DNA of 64,000 nucleotides, from positions 62,001 through 126,000 of the forward strand of contig JAPYXD010000412.1 in NCBI GenBank assembly GCA_030998225.1, written 5' to 3'. The notes under the pieces were generated by a model, which saw only the letters and a list, made by a program, of their open reading frames with translations, ran no database searches and was not told where the DNA came from. This DNA is from Diplolepis rosae. Lineage: Eukaryota > Arthropoda > Insecta > Hymenoptera > Diplolepididae. Shown piece after piece: positions 32,988 to 46,085 of the stretch. A program made the translations under genes and the position numbers. Positions within the stretch are counted from its first letter, which is position 1, and each line of letters opens with the position of its first letter.

Positions 32988-35900
32988 TTATGCAGGATGA
33001 AATAATGTTTGTATACCTAACATTCCATTTACCCGGTCAGGACACAGTTGCTTTTTAGGTGGCAAATCTTTATTTTTATGCAGGTTTGATACTTTTCCAG
33101 TCAAACTTGATTCTGCCAGCTCTTTTCTCTCGAAGACTATCACAGCCAGTTCCGATGTGAATTTTGACACGCTGTCTCTATTACAACATGCCACCCTATT
33201 TGAGCTGTACTCTCTTCCACCAATGGTAATGAATTTTCCCTATGTGAGGCAAGTATAATATAATTATTTAATAATAAATGAAAGAACATTTCATACATTT
33301 TTATCTATTGAACCATATGATTTTCTTCACATTTTGTCGATTCATATTTCAAATGTTGAAAAACCATATAGCACTTGTTTGTAAATGATCTATTTGTACT
33401 AAAAATTATGGCTTGCCGTAACAAAAAAGTGATAATATCAATTATAATATCTTACTTTGTGTTTCAACTGAGTTTGACTGGTCGCATATTGTGGTCTGTT
33501 CATCGGTTTGAAGTACTTTGAGGCTGGTACCTTTTCTTTTATCTGAAACAAGTTCATAATATTTTTCATGTTTACTCTTATAAAGTCCATATTTAATAAA
33601 ATATTACTAATTGTTAAAAATTTTTTGAATTGAGATTGATAATAAACAATGTAAAGCCTAGTTTTTATGTAAGTATACAGTTCAATATAATTATAGGAAA
33701 ATCTTACTTCACGGTATTTGTCGTCAAAATATCATATCAATGAAAAAAATAGATTATATATTATTTTAAGAATTGTAATATCATTTATAGTGCCCCATAC
33801 AATAGAAACATTATTCTACGTAATTTTTTTTTTTTAATTACGAAAAATATTTGTTTCAATAATGTCTTTTGCAATTGAATTTTGTCCTATTACCGCTATC
33901 TTGCTGAAATAATTAAAGAAATATTTCCAAACACATTTTTTATGAGACAAATAACTATATTTGTAGATTATTTACGTACCCTTGAAATTAGAAACGGCCG
34001 AGTTGTACATAATCTTCCTCTCAAAAAATGAGTTTTTATTTATTAAAAACTGAACATTAAAAAAAAAATTTGAAAAAAGCAGTAGTAGCAGAAAATTCAA
34101 TTCCAAATAACATTATTTAAACTAATGTTTTGTGCAAATTTGGATTATTGATTCATAATAAATAATCTTTTTATTTTTAACGCATTACAAATAATATCGG
34201 TATAATTCTTGAAATCATAGAAAAACTATTTTGTCTAAACATCTGATATTTTATAAGACGAAAACTTTGACGTGCAAGTGAGTGACTAATTCTTTTGATA
34301 GATTGAATCAAATATTTAATAATTATAAATAACTGGCTTATTTATTTAAATGAAATTAGAAATGATAAATTCAACGTTTTTTTTTCAATTAATAGTAATA
34401 TGAATTCCCGTAATATTAAGAAATACTTTAAAATATTCAAGGTAAGTATGCCAAAAAGTAAAATGAATGTGAGATATTTTTACCTGCGAATTGATTGAAT
34501 CATTTATTAATGTTGGAGTGTCCTTCTCCGCACTGTCTCGACTGATCCTTGGTCTTATGTCGTCTGCATACATTTCTGACTCCTCTGTTGTCTGAAAAAG
34601 AACATCATTTTTACTTTTTTATTTGTAAACAATCAAATAATTACATTCAGATAATGCGTTCATTTCATAGTAATAGGAAGTCGTGAAATATTGACGAATA
34701 CTTGAAAGTATTAAAGCCTGCCAAGAAATAAAATGAAGGTGATAAATTTTTACCTGCGAATTAATTGAATAATTTATTAATGTTGGAGTGTCCTCCTCCG
34801 CACTGTCTCGGCTGATCCTTGGTCTTATGTCATCAACACACATTTCTGACTCCTCTGTTGTCTGAAAAAAAAAACCATTTTTACTTTCTTATTTGTAAAC
34901 AATCAAATAATTAATTTCAGATCATGTGTTCGATTAATAATAATAGGAAGTCCTGATATATTAACGAATACTTGAAATTATTAAAGCCTGTCAAGAAATA
35001 AAATGAAAGTGATAAAATTTTACCTGTTGCATGATTAAATCATTTACTAATGTTGGAGTGTCTTTCTCCTTTATATTGTCTCGGCTGGTCCTTGGTCTTA
35101 TGTCATCAACACACATTTCTGACTCTTCTGTTGTCTGCAAAAAAAATGATTTTTACTTTCTTATTTGTAAATAATCAAATAATTACTTTCAGATCATGTG
35201 TTCGATTAATAATAATAGGAAGTCCTGATATATTAACGAATACTTGAAATTATTAAAGCCTGTCAAGAAATAAAATGAAAGTGATAAAATTTTACCTGTT
35301 GCATGATTAAATCATTTACTAATGTTGGAGTGTCTTTCTCCTTCACACTGTCTCGGCTGGTGCTTGGTCTTATGCCATCTACATACATTTCTGAGTCCTC
35401 TGTTGCCTGAAAAAAAAATACCCCCAAAGGTTCACTGGAAATGAAATTCAAACCACTTGGAAGTGATGGGAAAAATTACGTTCGACGCCCGAAAGGCACC
35501 AGATATAATTCTTAAAATCAAATGTCGACAGTTTAATATGATGGTAAATTGGTTATGGTTTGTGGAGCTATATCTTCGCAAGGAGTAGGTCCATTACACG
35601 AGAGCAAAGGTAGTATGAACAGCGTGACATATCAGGATATTTTAGCAAAAAGTATATCACCATATGTTTAGAAAAAATGGCCAAGGATTCGGTATTGCAG
35701 CAGGATAATGATCTGAATATTAGATTACAATAAATAATATTACAGAAGTTGTTGAAAGCGCAAAAATTGAAGCTTTCAGAGTACCCACCGCTATCCCCGG
35801 ATATACATCCGATCTAGAATTTATGGGACACACTTAGAAAGCAAGTTGGAAAAATAAACATTCAAATAAAGCTAAATTGGGTCAAAATAAATAAGAAGAA

Positions 35901-38900
35901 CGAGAAAATATTTATTTGATCTAAACTATGTCATTTCAATAATTCTGTACGTGAATACCCCCTATTAAATATTTTTTTGATGGAAATAAATTTTTCTTCT
36001 AAAAAGCGGAATTCCCTCATTCGAAAAACATTGTTTCTTGGTGCATGAAAAATTTACTTTGATACATTTTTCTCAGTGTAACACTTTTTATGATGACGGT
36101 GAGTGTTATATTTACCTGCAACAACCATCTTTTTTTGACTGCGATTGACTTTTTAGAAGCAGGAGTTTCACACTCTACGAAGACCTACAACAAATTAACC
36201 TGCTTTAGAAAGTAATTTAAATATTTCTCTAAACATGATGATGAGAAACAGTAAGCAATTTCTTCAGGCCAGCGGTATTATACTAGTACTGAAAAATCGC
36301 CCTTAACTTACCTTTTCAGAAATTGTGTCATTTAGATCTACATTGGCATCTAATATTACAGTATCTTGGTGGTAAAGGGAAGCGTTTTTCGACCCTAATG
36401 ATGATAATACGATAATATATAAATAATGAAATAACAAAATAAAAAATTTCGATTTTAATTTCTGAAAAATATCCCAATAAGTAAAATCATTTGATAAAGC
36501 ATGCATTAATGATTTACAATAAAATTGTACAATTTCTAATAAAGTTACAAGTAAATTTGTTAAAAGTAACTGAATTTCACCTTCAATTTCTCTAAGACGA
36601 TTATGCATTTTTAAATTCAGTTCCTTTAGTAATTTTATTTCGTTCATCATTTTTTTCATCTCGTCCTTTGAATTTTTGTTAGACTCTGAGATTGTTTCCT
36701 TTGAATTGGTAAATGATTCATCATCACTTATCTGTTCAAAAACATAATTGCTTCATACGCGAATAATCAACTCACAAATTATCAATATACAGGTACCATG
36801 CCAGTACCGTCGTCGGATTTTTGGTACAGGCAGGGTACTAGTGCAATATCGGAATGGATACTGGCGAAGTACTGTCTAGACCCTTAACGATAAGTCGACT
36901 GGGAGTTGGCAGTCAGTACTGGGTTGGTCAATCTAAATCCATAACACAGTATGCATTGATACTTTGATAATTATAAATCACTCTGAACTCTACTTTTCAA
37001 GACTGAAAACTTCCGACACGTTTTTCTCGAAACGTTAATTTTTTCGCGTCGGGGAATGTAGCTCAAAAACTAATGAACCGTTCGACATGAAATTTTTTTT
37101 AAATTTCCCCGAATTTCGAATTATTATTATTTTTTTTTTGTTATATTCAGGTTAATTTTTGATTTTTTCAACTATAAAAAAATTTTCGAATACTCTGTAC
37201 AGTCAATGTTATCATGTACTTTGTGTCGATTTGATCAATGTTCTCATTTTTCTAGAAAAAATTCTCAAAAAAACAGTCGTTTACATAAGGCTCCCCCCTT
37301 AAGGAACACATTCTCAACATGGCATTCGCGCTTTCTGCAGAATTATCTTTATACATTCTTGTAACTTTCTAATAATTTGATAATTGAAAAAAAAATTATT
37401 TTCTTCTAAATATCTAAAAAAAAAAAAACAATCGTAGACTTTAATTAAGCAAACAATTTTGCATTTCAGTGCTTATTTTCGTATTTGACATATAATATAA
37501 TAGGAACATTTTATGTACTTTTGAAAAAAACTTTATGAAAAAACCCAAAATTTCAATACTGGTTTCTTATAGTGCTCATAAAATATTATGTTTACATATA
37601 TATGAAAAAATGTTTTCACTTACTCTAATTTTGCGTTTTTGCGCTTTTTTTAAGTCTTTCAGAAAATTGTTGTCATTGACATTGGTTTCCAATAACGGTC
37701 CTCTTTTTGCCTTTTTTGATAACTGGAAACAGAAATACATTTAAAATCATTTTCTTTTACGTAAACTAACAGAGTTTACATCACTTTATTTAATTTTATG
37801 TAATTATGACAAACTTCTACCCTCAGCTTCATACAGGGTATCCCAAAAGTCTAGAAACGGTTCAATATTTCGAAAATAATGTATTATGGAAAAAAATGGT
37901 CAAGATTTATGGGATCCAACTTGTCATTTTTTAATGAGAACCCCTATTTTTTATTGCAGGTTCGTATTCAGCATAATTTTTCGCGTTCAGATAGAATAAT
38001 TCGGATTTTTTGTAGGGGCCCCGGTTTGGGCCTTATGTCAGAAAATGTATTTGTTATAGACTGAAAACAGCGCGGTGGTGTTGAAGCCGCTGAACGCTTG
38101 TGCACGGCATTACGGATCGACCGACCACTGTGCCTTCCTACGGGTAAATTGTACGGGATAGTAGACTATGGGCATCACCCTTAGATTATTTCCACGATAT
38201 TGCCCTATTCTGAAAATTAATACAATGAATCCATAAAAAATATTTTTTCTGTTATAAGGCCTGAACCAACTCGTGTACAAAAAGTCCGAAGTACCTTATC
38301 CCAACATAAAAAATTATGCTGAGTAAAAATTTGCAATATAAAATAAGGGTTGTCATTTGAAAAAAACAATTTGGGTCCCATAAGTCCCATACAAATAAAT
38401 CAGATTAAATTTTTGACTACTCCATTTAAAAGCCAGCTGAATACTTTGCAACTTCTGTCTGGACCATTATTTTTTCTATAGTAAATTATTTTCGATGTAT
38501 TCGACCGTTTCCAGACTTTTGGGACACCTTGTATTTGATCTCGTCAATCAGACTATCATACCTTGCCTTTACCCTTCTTTTCGTTCTCTTGGCATTCGTC
38601 GCCATCACTAAAAACTTTTTTCTTCAAAAGTTTTCTGGAACTTTTTGTTGACTCCAAAACATTCAAGCTGAGCAAAGTTTTTCTCTTGCCACTCATTTCA
38701 GTCCAGGCTAGAAGTTAAGTTAGGAAAAAAGCTGGTGACATTAAATTAAAGTATGAACAAAAAAGCATTAAGGCAATGGATCAACAAGCACAGCCGAATA
38801 AATAAATAAAATCAGTAAAAAATTTACTGTCAGCAAAACAGGATTTTTTTTATCGTTTATAAGTAATTGAAGTATACAGTCATCCGTTGATGTATCCTTT

Positions 38901-39749
38901 ATTATACCCTCAAGTTTCAGCTTAAAAATTCATTATAGTACAAAAATCTTAGGGGAAACTGATTTTATTGATTAAGTTAGCTGTACTGGTTGATCCATGC
39001 CCTTAAGACTTTTATATGTGCCAAATAATCCGGAAAATAACTTTATTTGAAGTATGTCAACAAATTTTTCATGGCTATTCAGAGAAAAATAAATTTGAAA
39101 CCTCCAAAAATCGCATCTTCAGCTACATTTCATGAATTATATACCACATGAACCCATCCGTGCTAAACAAAATTAAGAATAGACACATCGTAGATTGAAC
39201 ATTGCAAATAACGAGCTATTAGATTTGCATGTAATTTAAGAGCATGTGATACTTATGAAATTAATAAATTTTAGTAATCTTAAGTTACTACATGGGCAAA
39301 TTGTAGATTGAACCTTACACTTTGCTTCACTGTATAAATATAGTGAGATTTAACATTTTTTTAAATTACTGTTTAAAAAAGTGTTTTGATATTTTAAAAA
39401 TTATTTCATAGAATAAAACATTTGAAAACATGTAAATTGAAATATACTTACTGCCTGCTGAAAGGATTTTTGCCACTGTTTTTTGCCATTTGTAAAAATG
39501 CTGTCGCTTTAACATTTTTATAGCGGGTTCCACATTGCAATCGGGCCAATTTATTACGACAATTTCTTGTTTTGTAATGACATCCTGTAATTCATCGTCA
39601 GACAATTCAGGACTTATCCAACTGCGAAAACCAACCGCAACAGTATTGCCTTCATTTATGAATTCTACTAGAATGCAGTAGGCATCATCCATTGTGCAAA
39701 CATCCATTCCATGTACAAATCTGTGTGGTTGATGGACTACTTTCTGGTT
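32988..39749 (-). CDS. BEN-domain protein gene, about 526 aa, at least 12 exons
   Basis: Minus-strand exons read from splice sites: 39707-39452 (from the first ATG; frame open to an acceptor at 39749), 38707-38562, 37722-37624, 36731-~36581, 36394-36312, 36184-36116, 35406-35296, 35134-35024, 34861-34754, 34591-34484, 33542-33456, 33239-32988. All have AG/GT borders and the frame is continuous across every junction. The donor after the fourth exon is ambiguous (36580 keeps frame). Exon 1 has a small domain with SWIS and WP motifs, known to me only from insect uncharacterised proteins. A K-rich linker and a short coiled coil (NEIKLLKELNLKMHNRLREI) follow. The last exon is a BEN domain (IGGREYS.. 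AVIVFERKELAESSLTGK). BEN domains bind DNA or chromatin, so a nuclear regulator is likely. No stops or frameshifts were seen, unlike everything around it. Confidence 0.7.
34484..35406 (-). repeat. four tandem in-frame duplicated exons of the BEN gene
   Basis: Exons of 111, 111, 108 and 108 nt at ~271 bp spacing. Each encodes a 36-37 residue unit of the pattern TTEESEM-x-x-D-IRPR-x-SRD..DTPTL(I/V)N and is phase 0 at both ends. The introns between them are homologous too, so whole exon-intron units were duplicated. The two 111 nt copies resemble each other most, as do the two 108 nt copies. Any number could be skipped without changing frame. The segment has no recognised fold and is rich in D, E and S/T. 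Confidence 0.85.
35470..35920 (+). pseudogene. Tc1-type transposase remnant in an intron of the BEN gene
   Basis: Plus-strand fragments in shifting frames read SSQGVGPLHESKGSMN, QQDND (second catalytic Asp region) and a YP..SDLEFMGHTLRKQ block like the Tc1 SPDLNPIEHLW block. Stops and frameshifts are frequent. It lies between BEN exons 36184-36116 and 35406-35296. No TIRs were assigned. Confidence 0.65.
37060..37520 (+). repeat. dispersed AT-rich repeat, copy 1
   Basis: CTTAAGGAACACATTCTCA.., then AATCGTAGACTTTA.. and ..GTGCTTATTTTCGTATTTGAC, match 42170-42370 in order. It lies in a BEN-gene intron. The function is unknown. Confidence 0.6.
37834..38531. mobile_element. 698 bp TA-flanked TIR element in a BEN-gene intron
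   Basis: CAGGGTATCCCAAAAGTCTA.. at the left is the inverse of ..CAGACTTTTGGGACACCTTG at the right, and similarity continues for ~48 bases. TA flanks at 37832-37833 and 38532-38533 fit Tc1/mariner-type insertion. No transposase was seen, so it is non-autonomous. Confidence 0.88.
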
Positions 39750-39963
39750 CTAAATACAATAGAACAAAAAAGATGTTTTTCACTAAAATCACTCACTACT
39801 TTTATAAATCTACCATAGCTGTCTGGACTTAGATCTCAGATGAAAAGGTTATAGGAATATTTTGCATAATAAAGTCTAAAAAACATAAATCGTGCAGTAT
39901 TATTGAGTAAAAAATAATTCTTCATCATCATTTATAAGAGACAGTTCATTATTTTTGTTATTA

Positions 39964-41237
39964 GGTGTGCAACTAATTTCCCGCTGTTTGTCAATAGATG
40001 GCTCCAGCAGTAAGTGCTGGTCAATTTTGACGTATCCAAAACGTTATGAACCAAGCTTCGACATATGGTAAACCAATCGTTTTGACACATAAGTGATTTT
40101 TTTTTTGGCGTCATATACGTCAAAATGTCTCATTTTGTGCCAAATAATCGTCATTTGCGTGAAGTGTTGCTTTTCTTCTTTCATTCTAAGAAAACGGCAG
40201 CTGAAGCGCTTCGAGAGCTCCAAGAAGTTCACGGAGATGCTGATCTAAGTGAAACAACGTGCCGTGATTGGTTCCGTCGCTTCAAAGACGGTGATTTCGA
40301 TGTTGACGGTCGTCCACGTGAAGGCAGGTCTAAAATCTTCGAATACGCTGGATTGGAGGCATTGCTCAATGAGGATCTGTGCCAAACGCATGAAGAGCTT
40401 GCTTTAGCATTAGGAGTTACCTTCCAAACCATTTTCAAGCGATTGCATGCGTTGGGAATGATTTAAAAACATGGAAATTGGATTCCTTATGATTTGAAGC
40501 CAAGGGACGTTGAGCGTCGATTTTCCCCTGTGAACAACTGATTCAGCGGCATAAACGGAAGGGTTTTCTTCATCGCATCGTGACGGGTGATAAAAAATGG
40601 ATTCCTTACAGCAACCCTAAGAGAAGAAAGTCATGGGGACTGCCTGGTCATGTTTCTACGTCGTCGGCTCGGCCGAATATTCACGCTACGAAAGTTATGC
40701 TGTGTATTTGGTGGGACCAGGCCCGTGTTATTTATTATGAGCCGTTGAAATCGAACGAAACCATTACTGGGGAACGGTATCGACTTCAATTGATACAATT
40801 GAGCCGAGCACTGCGCGAAAAACGACCACAATACGAGCAGAGGCACGAAAAAGTGATTCTGCAACGTGACAACGCTCGGCCTCACGTTTCCAAACCGCTT
40901 AAAACCTACCTGGAAACGCTCAAATGGCAAGTCCTACCCCACCCGCCGTATTCTCCAGATATTGCGCCGTCCGATTATTACTTGTTCCGGTCGATGGCAC
41001 ATGGTCTGGCTGATCAGCAGTTCCGCTCATATAAAGACATCGAAAAATGGTTTGATTCATGGATGGCCTCAAAAGATGAACACTTTTACCGTAACGGTAT
41101 TCGAGCGCTACCAGAAATATGGGCAAAAGTTGTAGCTAACGATATGCAATATTTTGAATGATTCATTTGTAACCATTTTTTCACAATAAAGTTACCTTTT
41201 CATTAAAAAAATATCGGGAACTTAGTTGCGCACCCAA
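39964..41237 (+). mobile_element. mariner transposon 3
   Basis: TIRs GGTGTGCAACTAATTTCCCG (left) and the inverse of GGGTGCGCAACTAAGTTCCC (right) are each flanked by TA (39962-39963, 41238-41239). The 1.27 kb length is that of a complete mariner. It sits just upstream of BEN exon 1, in the opposite orientation, where a 5' exon or promoter might otherwise be. Confidence 0.9.
40125..41161 (+). pseudogene. mariner 3 transposase, near complete with stops
   Basis: The ATG at 40125 starts the DNA-binding half (FVPNNRHLREVLL, KKTAAEALREL, CRDWFRRFKDGDF). A TAA at 40464-40466 follows LHALGMI, and another stop or frameshift lies near 40535. From 40560 the catalytic half is open: TGDKKWI (first Asp), QRDNARPH (second), YSPDIAPSDYYLF (third, 34 residues later, as in D,D34D). 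It is from the same subfamily as mariner 2 but much better preserved. Inactive because of the stops. Confidence 0.88.
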
Positions 41238-43750
41238 TATATTCTGCTATTATAAGTCCTACATTATTCTTAAAAATATCCACTCGAAAAAACTTGTCCA
41301 GAAATAAAAATCGAAAAATTATCACCTCGTATAGCCTTCTTTTATGTTGCTCCTATATGTAAAAAATGGACACTATCACAGGAAGACCATGCGTCTCAGA
41401 AGGAAAACTCGATTAATGGAAATTTAGGGGAGGAAAAGGGTGGTTCCCGAAAGAAAAGTATTATTAGTTTCGTAAATTCGTAAATTTAACAGAATAAAAT
41501 AATGTGATATCATTTGGTTCTCTTAAACTCACGAATATCTCAAACAGATAATAAGAATATTTTATGAAAATTTATAAATTATAAAAACCGTCTAAAATAA
41601 AATTAACAAAAGCTAGTAAATTTTGAAAATTAAACTTCCTTTTCCAAAGCATCAACAAATTATTGTTTACAATGAAGAAAATGAGGCTAGGCTTTTTGTA
41701 ATAAAAATTTAAATCTTTAAAACAAATGGGACAAATTTTATTTCAATATTTTAGAAAATTCAATGTGGTGGCATTCAGCAAGAAAAATGATTTGACTGAG
41801 AAAAGATAGATAGATTGTTTGGAAGGCTTTTTTGGTCTCAATAAGAGTTACATTTATGTAGACAAAAAAATCTGCCCGCTTTGCGGGCACATTCTCATCG
41901 CGCGATTCGCTCGCAAGTTTGAGCGCGCCTAGGGCGCGCGATTTGATCGTCGCGCTGCGCGCTCCGGAATTTTTGAACGTCGCGCTTCGCGCTCGGTCTT
42001 GTGCTCTTCGCATACATTTAAGTTTATTTCTTATAATTTGATACTGAAGCTCAAACCAATTTTACAATAATATTACAGATGATGTAGATTACACATTTTC
42101 TCAAAGTCACTCAATTTCTTTTTGAATTTAAGTGAAACAGGAAATTCAATTTACTTAAGGCTCTATCAGCCTTAAGGAACACATTCTCATCATGACGCTC
42201 GCGCTTCGCGCTCGATTTTCTGTATTCATTTCAGTAACTTTTTAATAAATTACATGATTAAAATAATTTGTTTTCTTCCAAATCTCTCAAAAAGAAAAAA
42301 AAATCGTAGACTTTATTTAAGGAAACGATTTTGCAGAACAACGCTTATTTCGTATCTCACATATATTGGTGAAAAAAATCGAATTTTTTTAATATTAAAA
42401 ATCAAAACACAAAATATACATCCTGTCCCAAAATGTCTCAATCAGAATTTGTAGACCTCATTTAGGTAATCAATTTTCGATCTAAACGTTTTTTTTGTAT
42501 CTCACATATTTTTTCTAACAAATGGAATTTTTGAATTTTAATCGTATTTTTTGGAATTGAAACGAAAAATATATGTTCTATCAGAAACTGTGTCAGACAA
42601 AATTTGAAGATCTTTTTGAAACGAACAACTTTGTATTCTTACGTTTTTTTCGTATTTCACATGTTACTGTTAAAAAATTGAATTATGGATTTTCAATAGT
42701 CTTTTTTTTTAATTAAAAAGAAAAATATGCATCTTGTGAAAAAATGTTATACTTCAAATTTGTAGATCTCTTTGAAACAAACAACTTTGTATCACAACGT
42801 TTTTTTCGTATTTCACATATTATTGTTAAAAAATTGAATTTTGAATATTCAATAGTTCTTTTTTTAATTAAAAAGAAAAATATGCATCTTATGAAAAAAT
42901 GTTGAAATTAAAATTTGTAGATCTTTTTGAAACAAACAACATTGTATTCTTACATTTTTTTCGTATCTCGTATAATTTAACTGAAAAATGGAATTTTGAT
43001 ATTGACTTTTTTCGAATTTGAATATGCTGTAACATTTCTAATTTTGATTTAATCAAAAAATGTTATAAGGATAATTTGTAGAGATTTATGAGCACTATCA
43101 AAAACCAGGATTGGAATTTTTCATTTTTCCAAAAAATTATTTTCAAAAACACAAAAGTAGTGCTCCATCCCTCAATTTTGATTGGATGTGGCTGGTTAAC
43201 GAACTTGTCCTTACTTTTTCGGCTCCGATAAAGTGTACCAAAGCTCAATTTAATCTGATAATTCTATCGAGAGTTATGCCGCACACGACCTACAGACAGA
43301 CAGACAGACAGACACTTTCGTAAAAACCATTTTTTCGGACTCAGGGGGTCTCAAAACGTAAAGATTTGATGAAAATTTCGAAAGTCATTTTTCACATAAA
43401 ACCAATACCTTCTCATCCATGATGAGAATGTAAAAATTTGTTTTATTAAGGGCATTTAATAGTTAGAAAATTAGCGAATATTATTGATTTTAGATTTCTA
43501 CATGTTTGTGTAAAAATTCATAATATTCTGTTCCTATAATTTGGGAAATGGTAGAGAAGATAGAAGCGAACTCAGATATAGACACTTTTTGGTTTGAAAA
43601 ATGAAACAAATTTCTACTTTTGCAAAATCTATGGAAATCTATTTCCATCAATTATATAAAGAAATAAAAACTACTTCATATTAATTACAATTCTAATATC
43701 TATCCGAAACTTCTTTTATGAGGTTAATTTCTGATGAAAGGCACCCACAC
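41238..43750. repeat. repeat-rich non-coding block
   Basis: 41875-42005 is an unusually GC-rich patch with repeated GCGC(T/A)TCGCGCTCG motifs. 42160-42370 is the second copy of the dispersed repeat at 37060. 42340-43000 has about five decayed ~155 bp units, each with TTTTTTCGTAT(C/T)TCACAT. 43292-43315 is a (GACA)n microsatellite. No gene. Confidence 0.65.
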
Positions 43751-46085
43751 GATGGTGCATAAAATTTTGGTCCTTCGAGCCGGATTTGAAGAAATTCAAT
43801 CAAAACAACACGCAAGTTATTAATGCAAGTTAAGAAGTTAAGTGGTTGCACAAGGCAGAAAGAACAACGTAGTTTAATACCAAGACATTTTCAACCTCCT
43901 ATTGAGGAAATCATATGCGACATCAACCACATACGATGCGATTATACGAAAAGCTTTTCATACGTCTCCTATAAGAGAAATCTAAGGCCACAGCAGCCAC
44001 GAGAGACCACAGCGGCCTCGATCAGTGGCTTTCATTTAAAACTTCATTTCTTTCGATGATTGATAGTCGCGACGATATCACAAATTCAGAAAAATTACAT
44101 TATTTAAAATCAGCTTTACAAAATGAAGCATTAAGAAAAATACAAGTTCTCCCAATCTCAGATGAAAATTATGCCTACTCATGGGAAATTTTAAATAAAG
44201 CGTACGAAAATAAACGGCTACTGATCTCTCAACATCTATCTTTACTTTTAAACTTGCCTTGTCAAGAAAAAGATAATCATAAAAGCATTGAATTCTTAGC
44301 TGATGAGCTTCAGCATGTTCAAATGAAGGCCACCCGTTATTCAAATGCGAAAAGTTTCGAGAATTATCAGTAACTTAAAGAATAAAAATGGTTAAAGACG
44401 CAAATTTATGTTTTAATTGCTTAAGAAATCATGGAAAAATCGAGTGCCGATTTGGTAACTGCCGCATATGCAACAAAAACTGTTGTATTTTAGTAAAAAT
44501 GAAAAAATAAACGAGAAAGACTCAAAAAATTCCGAATGACTATATGAACCTAACGATATTAGTGTTTATTTGTCGTCTCAAATTACTTCCGCGTGCACCG
44601 ATTTGATGACAAGCGCTCTGGTGAAAGTAACTGATAATTCTGGCCTTCAGATAACATGCAAAACGTTATTAGATATATGTTAAACAGCTAATTTTATAAC
44701 TAAAAAATTAGTAAATCAATTAAAGGTACATAAAACACAGTGTTCATTAACAATTGGAGCAATGAACGATTTAAGCACGACAGTCGATTATTATACTGAA
44801 TTGACAATCCAATCTATGCATTCAGACTATAAAAAATCACTTATATTTTTTATCGTACCTAAAATTACAGATTTAGTTCCGGGCGAAATTGTTCAGAGAG
44901 AAAAATTGCAGATTCCGAAAAATTTAAAATTAGCTGACCCATACTTTTACAAACCGTCTGATATTAATATGTTGATAGGAGCAGGTCCTACTCTATCCAT
45001 GTTTTGCAATGGTCAAATTACTTTATCTGGTGGTGGAGAGTTAGTATTACAAAAAAGTAAACTTGGATGGATCGTAGGCGGTAGCGTGAATACATTCAAA
45101 GTTTCAAAATCCTTCCAATGCATGACAACAAATGTGCAATTTGACTTGGAATGGTTTTGGACACTGGAAGAAGTAAATATTTCAAAAACTAGATGGTCAA
45201 ACGAAGACTTATATTGGGAAGAGCATTTCAAAAAACACATAAAACGAAATTCAAAAGGGAGATATATTGTTGCTTTACCCTTCAAACAAAACGCCAAAAA
45301 TTTAGGTGAATCGCGACAAATTGCTCTTAAAAGATTAATGTTTCTCGAAAAAAGATTTAAGAAAACAACAGCCGCAAGTGGATTCTATTTACCACATCAC
45401 GCTGTAATCAAAGAATCAAGCAATGCAACTAAATTACGCGTAGTTTTCGATGCTTCTATGAAATCTACAAACGGCAATTCATTAAATGACAACTTGCTAG
45501 TTGACTATACAGGACGACTTACTTAGTCAGTTATTTCAATTTCGTACATATAAATACGTAATAATTGGAGACATAGAAAAAATGTATCGTCAATTTCTTA
45601 TTCGCGAGAAAGATCGGATATACCAAAAAATACTTTGGTTCGATAACGGAGAAATTCGAGAATATGCTTTAAACACAGTTACTTTCGGCGTGACCCCAGC
45701 CCCTTTTTTAGCAATACGGCGTTTACATCAGCTTGCGGAAGACGAAGAAAATAAATTTCCATTAGCTTCAAGGGTCTTAAAAAAGAACATGTATGCTGAT
45801 ATTATTCTTACAGGTGCTAATTGTAAAGATGAGGCGCGCGAAATTTGTCACCAAATGATCGACATTTTACAAACTGCAGATTTAAAAATGTATCAATGGG
45901 CATCTAACGATAATGAGATTCTTAATGTCATTGCTAAACGAGATCTCGATGTGAATTTCGATTTTAGTAAAGACAATCCTTTAAAAACTTTAGGTTTATA
46001 TTGGAAAGCTAAAAATTATGTTTTTGTGTATGATGCAGCTGAAGCATTCAAACGTTTTGTTTACAAAAATGTATTGTATCACACA
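43750..46085 (+). pseudogene. BEL/Pao retrotransposon remnant (gag, protease, RT)
   Basis: The gag part at 44056-44373 resembles the Pao gag region. It is followed by a Cys/His block (LCFNCLRNHG..C..CRICNKNC) typical of BEL/Pao nucleocapsid, at 44407-44480. The protease region has LLDIC then a stop then NFITKKL, so the expected DSG is lost. 44762-45526 gives the protease-RT connection, with KLGWIVGG and RVVFDASMKS boxes. The RT continues in another frame from 45501 with IGDIEKMYRQF (first Asp) and NMYADIILTG, where the second Asp of the metal site is Ile. No LTRs were found. Confidence 0.82.

Noticed and set aside
32988..39749. Polydnavirus-derived BEN gene segment
   Set aside because: BEN proteins occur in those viruses, but nothing else here (circle junctions, other viral families) supports it, and cellular insect BEN genes are common.
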